In this document: one piece after another, positions 50,865-63,967 of the stretch
Numbering within the stretch: the first letter of the stretch is position 1
How the letters are laid out: every line of letters begins with the position of its first letter
Made by a program: the position numbers and the translations under genes
The notes under the pieces: model-generated
The model's input: only the letters and a program-made list of their open reading frames with translations
Database searches by the model: none
What the model was told of the DNA's origin: nothing
Assembly (NCBI GenBank): GCA_009823395.1
Contig: CM020510.1
Span: 15,549,773 to 15,613,772, forward strand
DNA from: Thamnaconus septentrionalis
Taxonomy: Eukaryota > Chordata > Actinopteri > Tetraodontiformes > Monacanthidae
Direction of reading: 5' to 3'
DNA length: 64,000 nucleotides

Positions 50865-52329
50865 CAGCCCCCCCAAACAGTTGTTGCGCTCCAGGTTTTT
50901 TGATAAATCCCCACAGTGAAGTCGTGCTCCCCCTTCTCCGTTAAATCCTGCCGCACTGCATTCTTAAGTGTCGGGGGAGATAGGAAATGTTAATACGGAG
51001 CTGCAGCCGGGGAATAAACAACAGCACTTTTGCTCAAGTTCCAGGTGGCGCCCATTGCGCTGCATGATAATGACATCACAGGGGTTTGCTGCCTGAGCGC
51101 TGCTGTGTTTACCCTCACATTTTCCTGACAGCGTGGACGCTGTTTATGTCCTCCGTTGTAATTTCCGTCCTCAGGTTGGACAGTGACCGAGTTGAAAGCG
51201 TCCAGTTTGACTCATTGCGGAAGATAAGAAAGCCTCAGCAGTAGTCTCTGGAAGTAACCGCCTCTTTATTAACCCTCACAGAACTGTGCCCGCAGTAGTC
51301 CAAGCACCCTTCTAATCCTCACAGCCGCCCTTTTTGTTAATGCATTGGTGAAAACGCACTCATGTCACTCAATTCCTGTCAGCAGCGGTGAGTGGATCTG
51401 AACTCTTAACCTGCTGCTTAAATGACGAGCTTTTAGCGCTACGCAGACCTCGCTGTGTTTGTCAAACATTTGACCTTCAGCTTCGGATCAATTAATCTCA
51501 ACAGAGCCTCAAAGGGTTTGAACTCACAGCGCCCCCTGCACAACAATTGTTTTCATCAACGGAGCTAACTGAGCTACACTGAACTGCCGACGTCTGTCAA
51601 CGCGTCGACTTTTGGCGGCTACTCGGCTCACGTCTTGAAAACTCTTTGAAAGGTTTGAAAGCCCGAAACCTTCGTCACATCTGGCAAGTGCTCTTGCCGT
51701 CTTGAGTTTCTTCTTCTGCTTCTGGTCAAATTCCTTGTGAAAATGAGTCTTGAAGCATTCAAGCAAAACGTAACGCTCACCGCTGGCAAAAGTGGTGTAA
51801 AGTAAATGTGATGTTTTGCCAACATGGCAAACTTTAAACGCAAATATCACTGGTGTGAGTAAAGCACCATAAGCCAGTTCAAAGAGGACTGACTTTTGTA
51901 GGTTGCTCGATTGCAGAGGAAGATCAGGGGAGTGAAACGGAGTAAGTACAAAAAAAAAGAATTTGGCAATTTCTGACGAAATCCCAGCTACTGTGACAGA
52001 CCGTGTTGTTGTCGGTGGAATGAGAATGAGGCAAGCAGGACAAAGAGTATCAGCATCAGCAGATTCACTGCGGCCTCCAACCCAAAGAATGACTGAACGC
52101 ACCGAACAGGTAATTGCTTTTCTTGTCATTGTGCAAACATTTTCGGGACGTCTTTAAATAAAAAACAAATGACTCAGTCCATCACTTTGTCATTATAATA
52201 ACATACTGCAAATAATGCTTTCCCTGGACCGAGAGGAATTATTATTACTGTTTATAGGCTTGGTACTAATGTATATTGACAGAGTTCATGACAACAGCAC
52301 CATAAAACGGCATGAAATACAGCTGAAGA

Positions 52330-52500
52330 CTGTGGCTGCGTCCGAACTCGCCCACTCATTATATACTGCACTATGTGGCAGACACGAAATTGAACATTGG
52401 TCTTGGCGGTCGCTATATATTTCATTGAATGTAACTCACCATGCATTGTGAATAAGTAGTGGGTGTTATCCCAGAATGCATTGCATTTTTCCTAACAATG
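52330..52500. repeat. Possible dispersed DNA-transposon-like repeat
   Basis: Starts with GGCTGCGTCCGAACTCG and ends near CCCAGAATGCATTGC, motifs that I associate with a common short fish repeat. No inverted ends or target duplication could be confirmed. Confidence 0.3.
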
Positions 52501-53815
52501 GTGGAGCAGCAAGCTGACAGCAAGAGCAGCCAAATGAAAGTTTTCTGGCATTTTTTTTGCATTGTGATCTATATTGGAATCTAAGGGGCAACCATTGTTT
52601 GTTTTTCCTAGTAAATTACTGCGTCACAAGAGTTGTATGTTTGAGTGAGACAATTGAATGGGCCGTGGAGATCATTTTATTGAAATTGTCTTGTCTATTG
52701 AAATTGTTAAAATGATCTTTCTGAACACTCTGATGTGTCCACCTGATCAGACTCCCTGTATAGGAGGTAGTGAAATTTTTGACAGCCTGTGTGAATGATT
52801 TTTTTTTCTATTTCTTACATGGAGAGTGTTTCAGCAGAATTCCTTGAATCCACCTCATGAATATATTTTTCATGGATCAAGTCACGCTCAGTCTGACCAA
52901 ATAGAGCAGAGGCCATGACATGATTGGCCAATGTGCAATTGTGGTCCTTGTCCAGCATGATGGCAATGCCACCTGCATGGCTGCTATCACTAACCATTGG
53001 ATTCACCACCATCATGCCCCCTTAAAGACATTATAATGTAATATTTCTAAGTGATCCAGATGACAGTGAATTGGAGTGGCATCCTATCTGTCACTGTGTG
53101 TGTGACAGTGCAAATTCTAGCCGTGCCATCCAGGTCTGAAGGTGGTTTGATGTCAGCCAGGAATCTATCAAATTTCTCCTCCTTCTTCCTGGTTCCTTTG
53201 ATCTTCTTTTTGCCAGAAAGGCTTATGAAAGACATTTGGCAGACTGTGAATTCCAAATATTTTCCCAGAGCTCCGCGTTCTCTGCGTTGTGTTCCTCCTA
53301 ATATTAGTGTGTAATGACAGCCCTGTTTAATTTTGATCAAGACTGTGTATGATCCAACAACGATGTTTGGTTTTGGGCACAGACGGAAGTGTTTGGAAGC
53401 TACTGTTTGGACTTGCAGAAATAGGATGTTTTGTGATTATAGTGTTGAGAGAAGTGTTGATTATTATAACCGTGTTATGCAAAATACTGTCACTGAGTCC
53501 CTTCTGTATGTTTTTTTTTTGAAGAAAGAAAGAAAGAAAACCTAACAATCAGAATATTGTAGACTGAACTCAAAACATCTAATAAGTTGAAAATTCAGGG
53601 CCATTATTTTTTTTAGATTCCTTTTGATTGGTGTGTATTAGTTGATTAAATACTGTTCACCATACTGTTTTTGAAATATGCAAAAGAAAGAAAAAATTAG
53701 GAAATACTCGTGTTGCAGTGGCTAAGACTGATCTTGCTCTTGACACTACTGGGAGGCAGCCTTGAACTCATATCGCCCGCATTGATCTTTGATCTTGTCT
53801 TGTCTTGGACACAAA

Positions 53816-54197
53816 GGGCGTGATAACAGCACCTCGCCTCGCTACGGTACGGTACACCTCGGTACGATTGTGTTTTCATTGGTGTGATCACAAGACCGTG
53901 GGCGGAGTCGACGCGGTAAAGCGGGACAATGTTTTCGTTCCCTACATTGTTTTGCTGTCCGGGTCCCGGCAATTCCATTTGCCGGGAGATTTCCGTGTAC
54001 ACTTTTACATGACGGACTGCCCTGTCCAGTTCCCGTTGAATTCTGTCTTCCGCCACCAGTGACAAAAAAGTGTGGACCTCCGAGTTTGTCCACGGCAAAA
54101 ATCGCTCAGCCACCTTCACAGCCACACCTAGAAGTGCAAACACCCTAACGCCGAACCATGGCGAGGCGAGGCAAGGCGAGGCACTGTAAACACGCCC
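53816..54197 (-). mobile_element. PIF/Harbinger-related non-autonomous element
   Basis: The ends are inverted: GGGCGTGATAACAGCACCTC at 53816 and, reverse-complemented from 54197, GGGCGTGTTTACAGTGCCTC. Both continue into CGCCT(C/T)GC repeats. On the minus strand a frame inside it contains LPWTNSEVHTFLSLVAEDRI, which resembles the Myb/SANT-like DNA-binding domain of PIF/Harbinger partner proteins. That reading frame degrades after about 50 residues. No target duplication is obvious. Confidence 0.65.
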
Positions 54198-57100
54198 GAA
54201 GTTCTAGAGGGGACTTCAAAAACCAGGCAAGCTGGTTCCGGTGCAGCATCATCATTACCAACCTTCTTCAAATGCAACCACAAGATGATTCAATTTGAAA
54301 TAACATACTTAGTCCCCACTAACTCCATTTTTCCAACACTTCTCTGAGGAAAAGTTCTCGCCCCCCCCCCTCTCAGCCTGGGTTTCGTGATGGTTCTGGT
54401 CTTGATACCTCCAGTCTTGGTAGTGTCTTCGATCTCTGTTAAGGTGGACTACATCAGTAGGAAATGCAAACAGATGCTGTCATATTAATGCCGTTTATCA
54501 CCTCATGCTATTGGACCGGCATGAGGGGCAGCTGCACAAAGGCCGACTAACGGGCTGAAAAGGCCTTAGGGCTTGCAGACCAGTTTGAGCTTCGATCCTT
54601 ATGGCATTGAAATCCCATCACTACCCTTAAAGCCAATCAGAGAGTGGTAGTTCAGACTGCTGCTGTTTTGAGGGAAAGGCCGAGCCTGGAAGACCACCCA
54701 CCCACACAAGGTACTTATGTGTCTGGGGTTGAATCCATTCTTGACCTCCTGTGCTGAGCTAAAGCCATCCCAGCCAACCTCAGCTGTGTGTCTTGTGAGA
54801 GGCGGGCTTGAGGTGATTTAGGTGTTATATCAGCAATCTTTTTTTTTCATTCACCTTATTTATACAAACAGGCTTAAAGAAAAACAGAATAAATACAACA
54901 TGTGACCATGTTTAAGCAAGAAAAAACAAAAACAAATGTGAAAAGAAAACTATAACAACATAAGTAGCCACTCCATGTTCAAAAGGGTGTCGGATGAAGT
55001 TAAGTTAATCATGCAAACAAACAGTGGGGGCCTTATTTTCCTCTGATTGGCGTTCACCTTGCTATGCCGAGATATAGAGTGCTGTGTTTGTGCACTGCAA
55101 ATGTAATTTTTTTTTTATCCTCTGGATAAATAAAGACAAAGCAGTGGACCCAAGACTGCCTGGAGCATAAGACTGTGGTAGCTCTAATGATGAGACTCAG
55201 GTCCATAAAAAGCAACACACATATTCCTATGAGAACAACCAAACATACCATTATTGCTGCGCTGCAATAAGAATAATCTCCCTACGTGTCATTTCCTCTC
55301 GACTTACAATCAATTTGAGAAGTCACGATAAAGATTTCTTTCCTAGAAAAGAATTTAAAACTATATGGGAGCAGACAGCATGAATGGCTGTAATGTATTG
55401 TGCCTGTCACAACTATCAATGAAGCTATAATCATCAGCCTCAATAGCTCCAAACATATTATGTTTCATAGATCAGCAAAGCAGAAACGTCCTCCTGTCCA
55501 GCCAGAAGCCACATCGCGCCCCCAAACCCCACCCCCCGCACATTAAGATGTTTCATTCCACCTTTAGTCACACAAAATGATGAATTGCATTTTTTTCCTT
55601 GCTCCTCATTCCTCTCGTCCGTCTTCATCAGCACTTTTTAGACATTCTCTCATTTTTCTCTCTCACAGTGAACGAGTGGTTCCTCAGTGCGAGGTGGCTC
55701 ATTCCGCGTAGCTGCCGTCTCACGTTAGACTTTCAAACTAATTATGCACATTAGAGCTGATGCCGAATTTCCCCTTAGACAGTGAAAAAGCGCAACTTCA
55801 CCCCGCATCCCCACACGGTACGTGCACGCGTTGCCATGCATGTTTGCGTAAACCAGGAAATTCCAAATGTCTTTGTTTACCCTGTTTTTCATTCCCCTCT
55901 CTTCATCTTTATAATGTTATGTGTGTGTGTGTGCCTGTTCCTGTGGGTGCATATCCATTTTAAGAGGGAGTCAGTGAAGGAAAAAAAAAACGCAACCCCT
56001 TTGATGTCATTGTTTCGTTCAGTGTGGGCAAATTATCACATGCTGTTTGAGTTGGCGTATTTGCCACCACCCACTTCTATTATTTTAATGGAACCACTGC
56101 AGCAACAACAACAGCGATAAATCCCCCCCCTCTTAGCATACAGATGAAAATATCGCGGTGCTTCAAAAATACATTAAACCTTCATGGCATGAGTGAGGGT
56201 CTGTGCTTCTGCTAAAAGACTTTCCCACGATGAATCATCTCCATTTAGCGCCGCTCTCCACAAGAACACAGAGAAACAAACTGTGCCTGCCTCACCGACA
56301 CAGGACGAGACCACGTGCGCGGGCTAATGCACCGCACGCCTATCAGCCAGGAATTTCCATCCCTTGTTGCCGCTAATGCGATTCATTCATAAATAATCAC
56401 TTCCTCTTTTTACTGCACGAAATGCATGTTTGGAGATGGCACTTATCATAAAAATCCATACGCTGTCAAGACGGCCGCAAAGTGATATAAAGTGAGAGAT
56501 GAGAGACAGTCCAGGAAGTGATCAGATCAGCAGCGCCGACTTTCAGGAGATGACGATGTGATGTAGGTTCGGGGCTGTTATTGCAATTTACAAAGTCAAA
56601 ATTGACTTGGACAGAATAAATAAAAATCGAAATAAAGAACCTGCACTTAAAGACTACACTGTGCACTCCCAGTCTCATTTCCTCATGGCGCTCACTGGCT
56701 CTAAACCCAACAAACAATTCATTTCTGCGTGTTTGTACGGGGACTGCTTTAGATCGTTAACTGGTGGCAAAGTGATTAAGTATGTGCTTCACTACCTCCT
56801 GTTCCTCGCCCTCTTTAAAATGCTGGAACTGTGCAAGGTCCCTGTGGGAGTTTCTGAAGAGGGAACCCAAAACACAGAAGCTTCGGTACACAGAGAGCCG
56901 CTCCCATGACACATTTGTACTGGGGAAGGGGATTTATCCTGTTTTTGGAGGAGGTAAGATCTGAGATCTCAGCATCTGCTCTCCAGCTTGGCACTGTGAG
57001 TGCTGGAGGCAAGGCACATCACCAGCGTTTGATTAAAGATTTATACCCTTTCAGACATGTTTTCTCTCATTTTTTTAGAAAAACCATACCTCCTGCCTCT

Positions 57101-60100
57101 CGCACAGAGCTGTTCAAGGTGTGGGAGCGGCTCCTGTCACAATTATTTTTTGCTCTTTGCGCCGTGATGCAACGGCCACAGGGGTCTTTGGTTTTGAATG
57201 TATGTTTCTCTCGATTATCTCAGTACATTCAGCTGCTCTAAATTGAATATTCCACCATCGAGGATTTAATTGGGCAATATTACCGAGTTTTGTTGTGGGA
57301 TTTATGTTTTCTCATTCTGAAAGTCATCATTACATTTTGAAAATTCTATTAATTTTTTTGTTTTGAATTACCCCCGGTTAGTGCATGAGTGGAGATGAGT
57401 TAAACTCTTTTCAGTGTTCAGTGAAAACTACTGTTTGAGATCCTCCTTGGGCCGGATTTGCATTTGAATTGGCTCATCGTCGTCCACCAGCGTAACTGAG
57501 GTCTGCATGAATTTATTTCCATCCAATTCATTCAGAACACGTATGGACTTGCAATCAACTCATATTTATGTAAAGCATCTTAATCACGATATTATGTTCT
57601 TACTGCGGGCTGTGTATTGATAGTTAAGGACAGGCAGAGCTCCAAAACAACAAACGTGCTTTTGAAGGTGCATCTTGCATTACTGGTTCCATTCTGCCTG
57701 TGTGGCTCCTGTTATCTCTGACACCAGGCGAAATGTTGGCCGGCTGATGTCTCATTCTGATCAGCCCCCACATGCCCACGGTACACTTTAATTGACAGCA
57801 GTGAATGTCAATGTCAAATGTCTTCAGTCGAAGTTATTTGGAATTGAGGAAATGTCTTCTGCCGTGAAAGTACAGCGATTGGAACCTCATTCGAAACTGC
57901 TGATGTTTTGTTAACACAGTGTTCCCAGGCAACAACAGTCTGTATTTGCCTGGACATCATCCGTGAAGTCTCCCGCTCATGATGTTTGACGCAGGAGCTG
58001 AACACAACATAGGGTTTGTGCCCAGAATTAAAGAATTTCTTGCTCTTTGCCACCTGTTAAACTATGGTGTAGTCCCCTCTTTTGATATTGCGCCTCAGCA
58101 GGTATCACTGCACTTCAAGCTTCAGTGGAAATGAAAAATGTGGGCCAACGCTGTTTTCTTTATCACTCACTTGGACATATTTCGTCAGAAAATAAAAACA
58201 GACTTTTGATGCCTTTCAGTTTTGAAAGTTTTATCCAAAACATTTGAAAGATGGATGGCCTTTCATTGCCGCCGATCCAGGGCATTGCTTCACACCTCGT
58301 GTCAGCCGGGGATAGTCCAGCGTGTTTCCCTGTGTAGAAAAGTGTTCGTGAGTGTCTGCCCACTAACACTTTGGTGTAGACCTTCAATTGTGGAACCAGA
58401 TTCTTGCCAAAAATCAGTTGGCGGTGAGGATGACAGCGAGGTACTGTTGACCGAAAAACGCTTTGAGAAACCGTATTATGTTGTTCTTTGATTGTGAAAG
58501 AGTTGTCGCGACACTGATGGCGTAACATCTGTGCTGACCTATTTGGCTGCTGCCATTGTTTACAACTCCTGGTGGCTTCCTCACCCTAAAGGCGCTCTCA
58601 TGTTTCTCTCATGTTTCTTTCACCACCTCATCCTCTGAGGATGCTGACTGGTTATGGCAACTGCAGATGGCTAAAAGTAACTGGAAACAGTCCTGAAGGT
58701 TGGCCAGTGGGGTAATTACTTTTAATTAAATCATAGGAATAAATTGCAGATGAGACGAATAAAATAAGTGTGAGCGGGCTAGACACCGCTGTTGCTTTTT
58801 ATTGGGACAGGCTGTAAAAACAAACTGATATACTTCAAATACTGTTCTTCAGTATCAAGCCACGTGTTCTCTGCTGTTCGGGAGACCATCACTCAGCATG
58901 ATACAGTAATGCACTAATGGTGACAGAGTAGAAAACAGCAACTGGTCATTGTGTGGTCAAGATTTCTGAAGCCTCATTCTCTTAACAGCCTTTATTTTGC
59001 TGTCTCCACCTGGACAGGTGTAGAAATCATGATCCTATTCGATATATGGCTTTTTTTCTGTCCACAATAGAAGCAGTAACAGTACACTGCTGCCAAGAGC
59101 AGTGCTGTGTTTGTTTTTCACTACAACTAGAAAAACCTGTTTTTTCATTATTGAATTCACAGTAACCGCACCCCTGCCATGACTTCACAGCAATGCGTGC
59201 AAAACAAGTCCGTGCAAACATTGTGAGGAAAGTTGAAAAATAATTGATGTGAATTATAAAATATATATACAAGCTATACATCATATGACCTTGAAGACGT
59301 TATTGAACATCACAGGTGAATGATATACAAGAGGAGCAATTTGCCTATGAAGGCTGTTGCTATCCACCACAAGGACTATTTTCAAGTCAGGGTGTCAGTT
59401 GGTGCCCTACAGCCTTGGACAACACCAGTCATTTCCATTGGTCTCCTCATCAGAGAATCAAAATGCACGGGCGGCCCTCAGCGCTCCAACTCTCAGCTGA
59501 TCCACGGGAGTACGCGTTGCAAGAAGCCCCACTTATGCATTCATAAGATGTAAATTAGAAAGTACAGGAGGAGTGTGTCCTCACACACATTTCTTACACT
59601 GAAGGAAAAAAATGCCTGGTTGGATTGTGGCAGGGTTTAGTTGAGTGAAGTAGCTCTTTAGTGCTCTTCAACACATCCTCATTAGGCAGCTCATAGGCCA
59701 CAAGACACTGGAGAAAGTGAGAGCAACATAAATAATTTATCTTTTACCATTTCAGACTAATTCCTAACATTTTTTATTCAATACATTTCAATAATCCATC
59801 AAGCTGGATGAAGTATTTTCTGAATAATGTCTTTTATTTATATATGTATTTTTCTAAATAATATCTAAACACTTTAACAATTCATAACATTCTTACAATT
59901 TCATAACATTATTTCATAACATTTGTGATTTGATACATTCAAATAATCTAGCAAGTCAAAATTTTCAAGAATTTTCTTAAGTCTATGGATTTGTCTCATG
60001 TACCGTATATAGGTTTGTGTTTACTACAACTGAGGTCTACACCAAACTAGCATAGCAAGCATTTGTAAAAGCGCGGCAAACGCAGAAGCTGATTGGTAAA

Positions 60101-63100
60101 TCCTGATTGCATTCAAGCAAATTTTTCCAATTTCCCCTTTTGTTTAGTAGTTAGTTATAGCCTAGCTTGAGCCTTCCTTTTGGTGTGAGAGGAAACATTA
60201 GCAGCCCTTTAACGCACAATGAGAAGATATGATACAATGTTGTGAGTAACTAAACTCACGGAAGTAAATAATGTCAAGTGCAGAGTAAAAAAAATATCAA
60301 TACTGTCCTGCTGCTCATTTCTGCTTTTAAAGTGATCCAGTCCACCGGGACTGCCACTGCATCCATGCTAACCTTGTTGGTGTTAGCTAGGCCGCAGTCA
60401 ATCCCTGCAATTCTTCTTTTGTCTTCTTCAGGGACCTTTGCAGTTGTCTCCTGGTCATCTCATAACTAAAAGGAAGCTGATGGACGAGTGAATCCTTAGG
60501 CCGATCCAGCTGCAAGGTTGTCATTTCAAAGATGTCATTGAGAAATGAATGTAGCCGCAGTGGATGGAGATTCGCAGGGAATCGTTTAGGACTTCCTCAC
60601 AGGAACATCATTGTTAAACGCCAGCCTCTAGAAATAGAGGTCTCCGATCTGAATCGAAGAGGGTACCAGCTGTCAAGATTCAGGGAAGACCGAGAAGACG
60701 ACCTTTGACCCGTGAGAGGAATGTGGCAAGAGCGCCTTGTTCAGAGAGAGGGAAAAGGGCAAGAGGGCCCAGCAATGGCCTCAATGGCTGAACCTCCTCT
60801 GGCAACAGATATCCCACCCTGGTGATAGTTTACTGGAGATCTCATCTAATGTGGGAAACTGTGCACGATCACAAAAAGAAAGGTTTATGTAGTCTGTCAT
60901 GCAACAAGTCTGGGTTACAACAACGTCTTACTCAATATGACGGGCGGTAAGACAGGGTTAACACCACAATAGAGTTGCATGGGCCACAAACACGAGTCAT
61001 GAGATTTTCTCCCAGTGGTTGTGACCCAACAACACAAAACAAGTGGAAGTGATATATTTTAATCAGTTCAATGCTGGGCTAGAATGCTGCCTGACATTGT
61101 GGTTAGAAAAGGTTTGCAACACGATATATAAGCTTCCAATTGGTTTTGTCAGATATCATGTCCAAAGTAGATGTTTTTTTCCCCCCTATTTACAGAAGTG
61201 GGAGGAGCAGACTAGGATGGATCGAGGCTGTCTGAAGTTCAAAGGCTTCATATTGTGTTTGCTGAAAGTTTGATGTTTGTGGGTTTGGCTGTAAATTGAA
61301 AAAGACTTTTATTTCTCGCTATTGCATCTGTCAATACACTACTGAACACTGAAATGTAGTTTAATTGCCAAAAACAAATGCATTTTGGAATTATGCTTTG
61401 TTGCCATCTTTATCCAAGACTGTAGCCTCATTGGATCAGTCATTAAATATTCTGTTGAAACAATGAGAGAAAAATCTGTAGATTTGTCCAATTGTCTCTC
61501 ACAAAAAGTAATAAAATTGAACAGCAAATAAAGACCACCCTTCTCCTGTTCAACATTATCCCACAGTAATAAACGTGAAGGCAGAGAGTTCCATTTTCAA
61601 AAACTCTTCCAAGGTGATTTAAGATCAAGGGGAAAATGTTCTGAAATGTTGAGGCAATGTCATTTAAGCAAAGAAAACTTTAAAAAAAAAATCATCAGGC
61701 TTGTCGGGACGCTTCGAGACTTCGGCTCGCAACGTAAAGTCGTGAGAGTAAAACGTTTCATAACCTACATAAATGACGGCCAAATCTCTCAAAATATGAC
61801 TCAGGTTGTGGGCTGAAAAAAACATCATGCATTCCTAATGTGGCCCCGCGTAAGATCTTGAGCGAGAGAGCTCAGAGAAGATTTGAGATCAAAGCTTTCG
61901 CTTAAATCAATGTTAAGATGTTTAAAAAGTGCAGGAGGTGGTGCATATAGAGTGAGTGCGCGCACGCATACTAACTAACTCACCGCTCTCAGTGAACTCT
62001 ATTCCTGAAAACACAATGACAGTTCAGGGATTAAAAATTTTCTCCGTCCATTTGTTTTCAGGGGTGTGGGCAAGCAATTGTTCTGTCCATGAATCAGTCC
62101 AGATTAATGGTCTGTTGTCCTGCGGCAGTTACCAAGGCTGGGCCGAGGATAAATGAAATGTGACTTGTTTCCGTTGAAAAGGGACTTGGGGATACAAGAA
62201 GATGGAAATTTAACAAGGCTGTCTCATTGGAGGCAGATAAAGGCAGTCCTACTCATTATCAATATACACAGACGCACCACGTATAAAACAAGGTTGACAC
62301 TGTCGAGTAATTGCATTACCCGCCTCCAGGACTTTCTCCCGCAAGCACCTCAAATCAGGGGGCGCAATCAGCCGGTGTAATTTTCTCATTCCAGCAGGTA
62401 AATAAGATAGAGCACATCAAAGTGACAAAACCGCACCGGATCAAGATTCCATGTGCGCCATAGGTTCAGTTGTTGCCGGACACATGGAACTGCTCTCCAA
62501 ATGTTTTCCGTTTGTTTGTTTAGAATACTTAATCCAAGTGTTTGATACCTGAATAACATTTGGAGGGGGGAGAAAAAGTGCAATTATGAAGCAGTCCGTG
62601 GTGTGACTATTAGGGTAAGCCTATAACTATTAATGCAATTTGTAAACTCATTCTTTGTCATAAAGCGAATTGAGTTGCGATGCAGGTGCTGTCCGTTGCA
62701 ATTAAAAGTTTGTTTTTGATTATTTATTTTCAAATCAATTTACTCAAGCTGGCGAGCTAAAATTGTCTCTTTTTTTTTGTTTTGTCTAGTTGTTGGCACT
62801 CGTAAAGACATTGGAACTAAAATAGAAGGGTAAAAAAAAAAAAACAACACTTTGTTTTGGAACAACAGTGCGACTACGACAAGACTGGTTCAAACTTTGT
62901 CCGTTGTCCTCAACGTCAATGCAAACAAGGTCCTCCTTGTCTTTTTGAATAAGATAACTTGAGCCATTCAACAATTTTCCAGAGCCCAGCAATTCAGTTT
63001 ATGTACTTTAGCTTTTTTCAGTCTATATTTTTCTCCAGCAAGCCATTAGTTTTCTGAGTAGGCACTGAGGGGAGATTTGAGGGACAAAACTGCTGCTTAT

Positions 63101-63200
63101 TGTCACATCCTCTTGTTAAACAGTGATGCCATGATACTGGAATGTCCAGTTTCAGTTCGGACAAGGCTGCATTTTCCATCCGTCCATTTCTCATCGTCCT
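54198..63200. other. Gene-poor region, second part
   Basis: About 9 kb without a supported gene. It is AT-rich, with scattered T and A runs and no clear transposon ends. Several TAAT-rich stretches (for example 55730-55760 and 56375-56400) could be conserved regulatory DNA, but the sequence alone cannot show that. Confidence 0.4.
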
Positions 63201-63214
63201 ATTTCTGTGGCGCT

Positions 63215-63480
63215 GGTGTAGCTATTGGGGGCTAGGCGTGTGTTCCAGATGTCCCTCTTGCTGGATACGCTTTCCCAATTCTTCCCTGGGATCCCGAGGC
63301 GTCCCCAGGCCAGATGGGACGTACAGTCAAATCCCTCCAGCGTGTTCTGGATCTCCTCCCATTTGGATGTGCCTGGAAGGCTTCCAAAGGGAGGTGTCCG
63401 GCCTGGTCCGACGCCCACGCTGCAGCTGATGCCTACAACATACTCTCTTTTTATTTCCTGTACCCACTTTTTCCAGCACA
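63215..63480 (-). mobile_element. 3' end fragment of a non-LTR retrotransposon
   Basis: On the minus strand the segment reads CTGGAGGGATTTGACTGTAC and then GGCCTGGGGACGCCTCGGGA, with the peptide AWGRLGIPGKNWES. This matches the 3' terminal part of fish L2/CR1/Rex-type LINE second open frames. Only the end is present, as usual for 5'-truncated copies. Confidence 0.55.
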
Positions 63481-63913
63481 TCGTGGCGAAGACCCGAGGC
63501 CGCGCGATTCATCTCAGACTGGGCAGGTTTCAAACAATAAAAATATAAAGAAAAGAAAAAAAGTGCTCAGTGCAGAACTTTTGTCTCAGTCTTCTGACAG
63601 AGTGAGCGATTTAACAAAGGCTCGCCTGTGCAATTAGCGCGCGAGCCGCAGCCCGAACTGAAACGTGTCGTCGCTACACAGCCGGAAAGGAAACTCACAG
63701 AGGAGGGAAGGAGGAGAGTTATCCGGCGGTGATCTGCTTCATCAGCATTTTGCTAACGACGTCGGCAGAGGCTTCAAAGTAGGAAACATCCCGCTCATCA
63801 GGTTGAATGTAGACGCCGCGGTTCTTTCACTGCATAGCAGGATGCTTATTACTGATGTGTATGAATGCATCAGAAATGCCGCAAGCATCTAATTCCCGTT
63901 GGCTGGATGATTT

Positions 63914-63967
63914 ACCTAAGTGGTTGATCAAGCAGCAGAATTCTGCCTCCTCTTTGGTCAGAGCATC
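63914..63967 (-). other. Possible coding exon at the right edge, unidentified
   Basis: On the minus strand the acceptor-like GTGCAGCTGCAG precedes an open stretch with peptide DALTKEEAEFCCLINHL and a donor-like TTAG/GTAAAT. A further open stretch on the same strand at 63828-63727 ends FEASADVVSKMLMKQITAG and a stop. Together they could be the last exons of a gene lying mainly to the right of the window. Phases between the two do not join cleanly at the obvious splice sites, so this is weak. I do not recognise the protein. Confidence 0.3.

Larger units (their letters stand above)
44176..53046. other. Gene-poor region, first part
   Basis: About 9 kb with no supported protein gene. It holds GT microsatellites at 47396-47429 and 47901-47935, homopolymer tracts (A/G near 48239-48271, A near 48519-48538, T at 48997-49021), a perfect palindrome at 50832-50864 and a possible repeat at 52330-52500. 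The longest open frames (46756-47283 and 51524-52129) look like chance frames. Confidence 0.5.

Noticed and set aside
51524..52129. 201-codon open frame on the minus strand
   Set aside because: It has no recognisable domain, no codon pattern of a gene, a lysine/phenylalanine run from homopolymers, and overlaps the tRNA-like repeat heads.
63142..63548. Several overlapping open frames on both strands
   Set aside because: They come from a LINE 3' fragment. The plus-strand frames are antisense to it.
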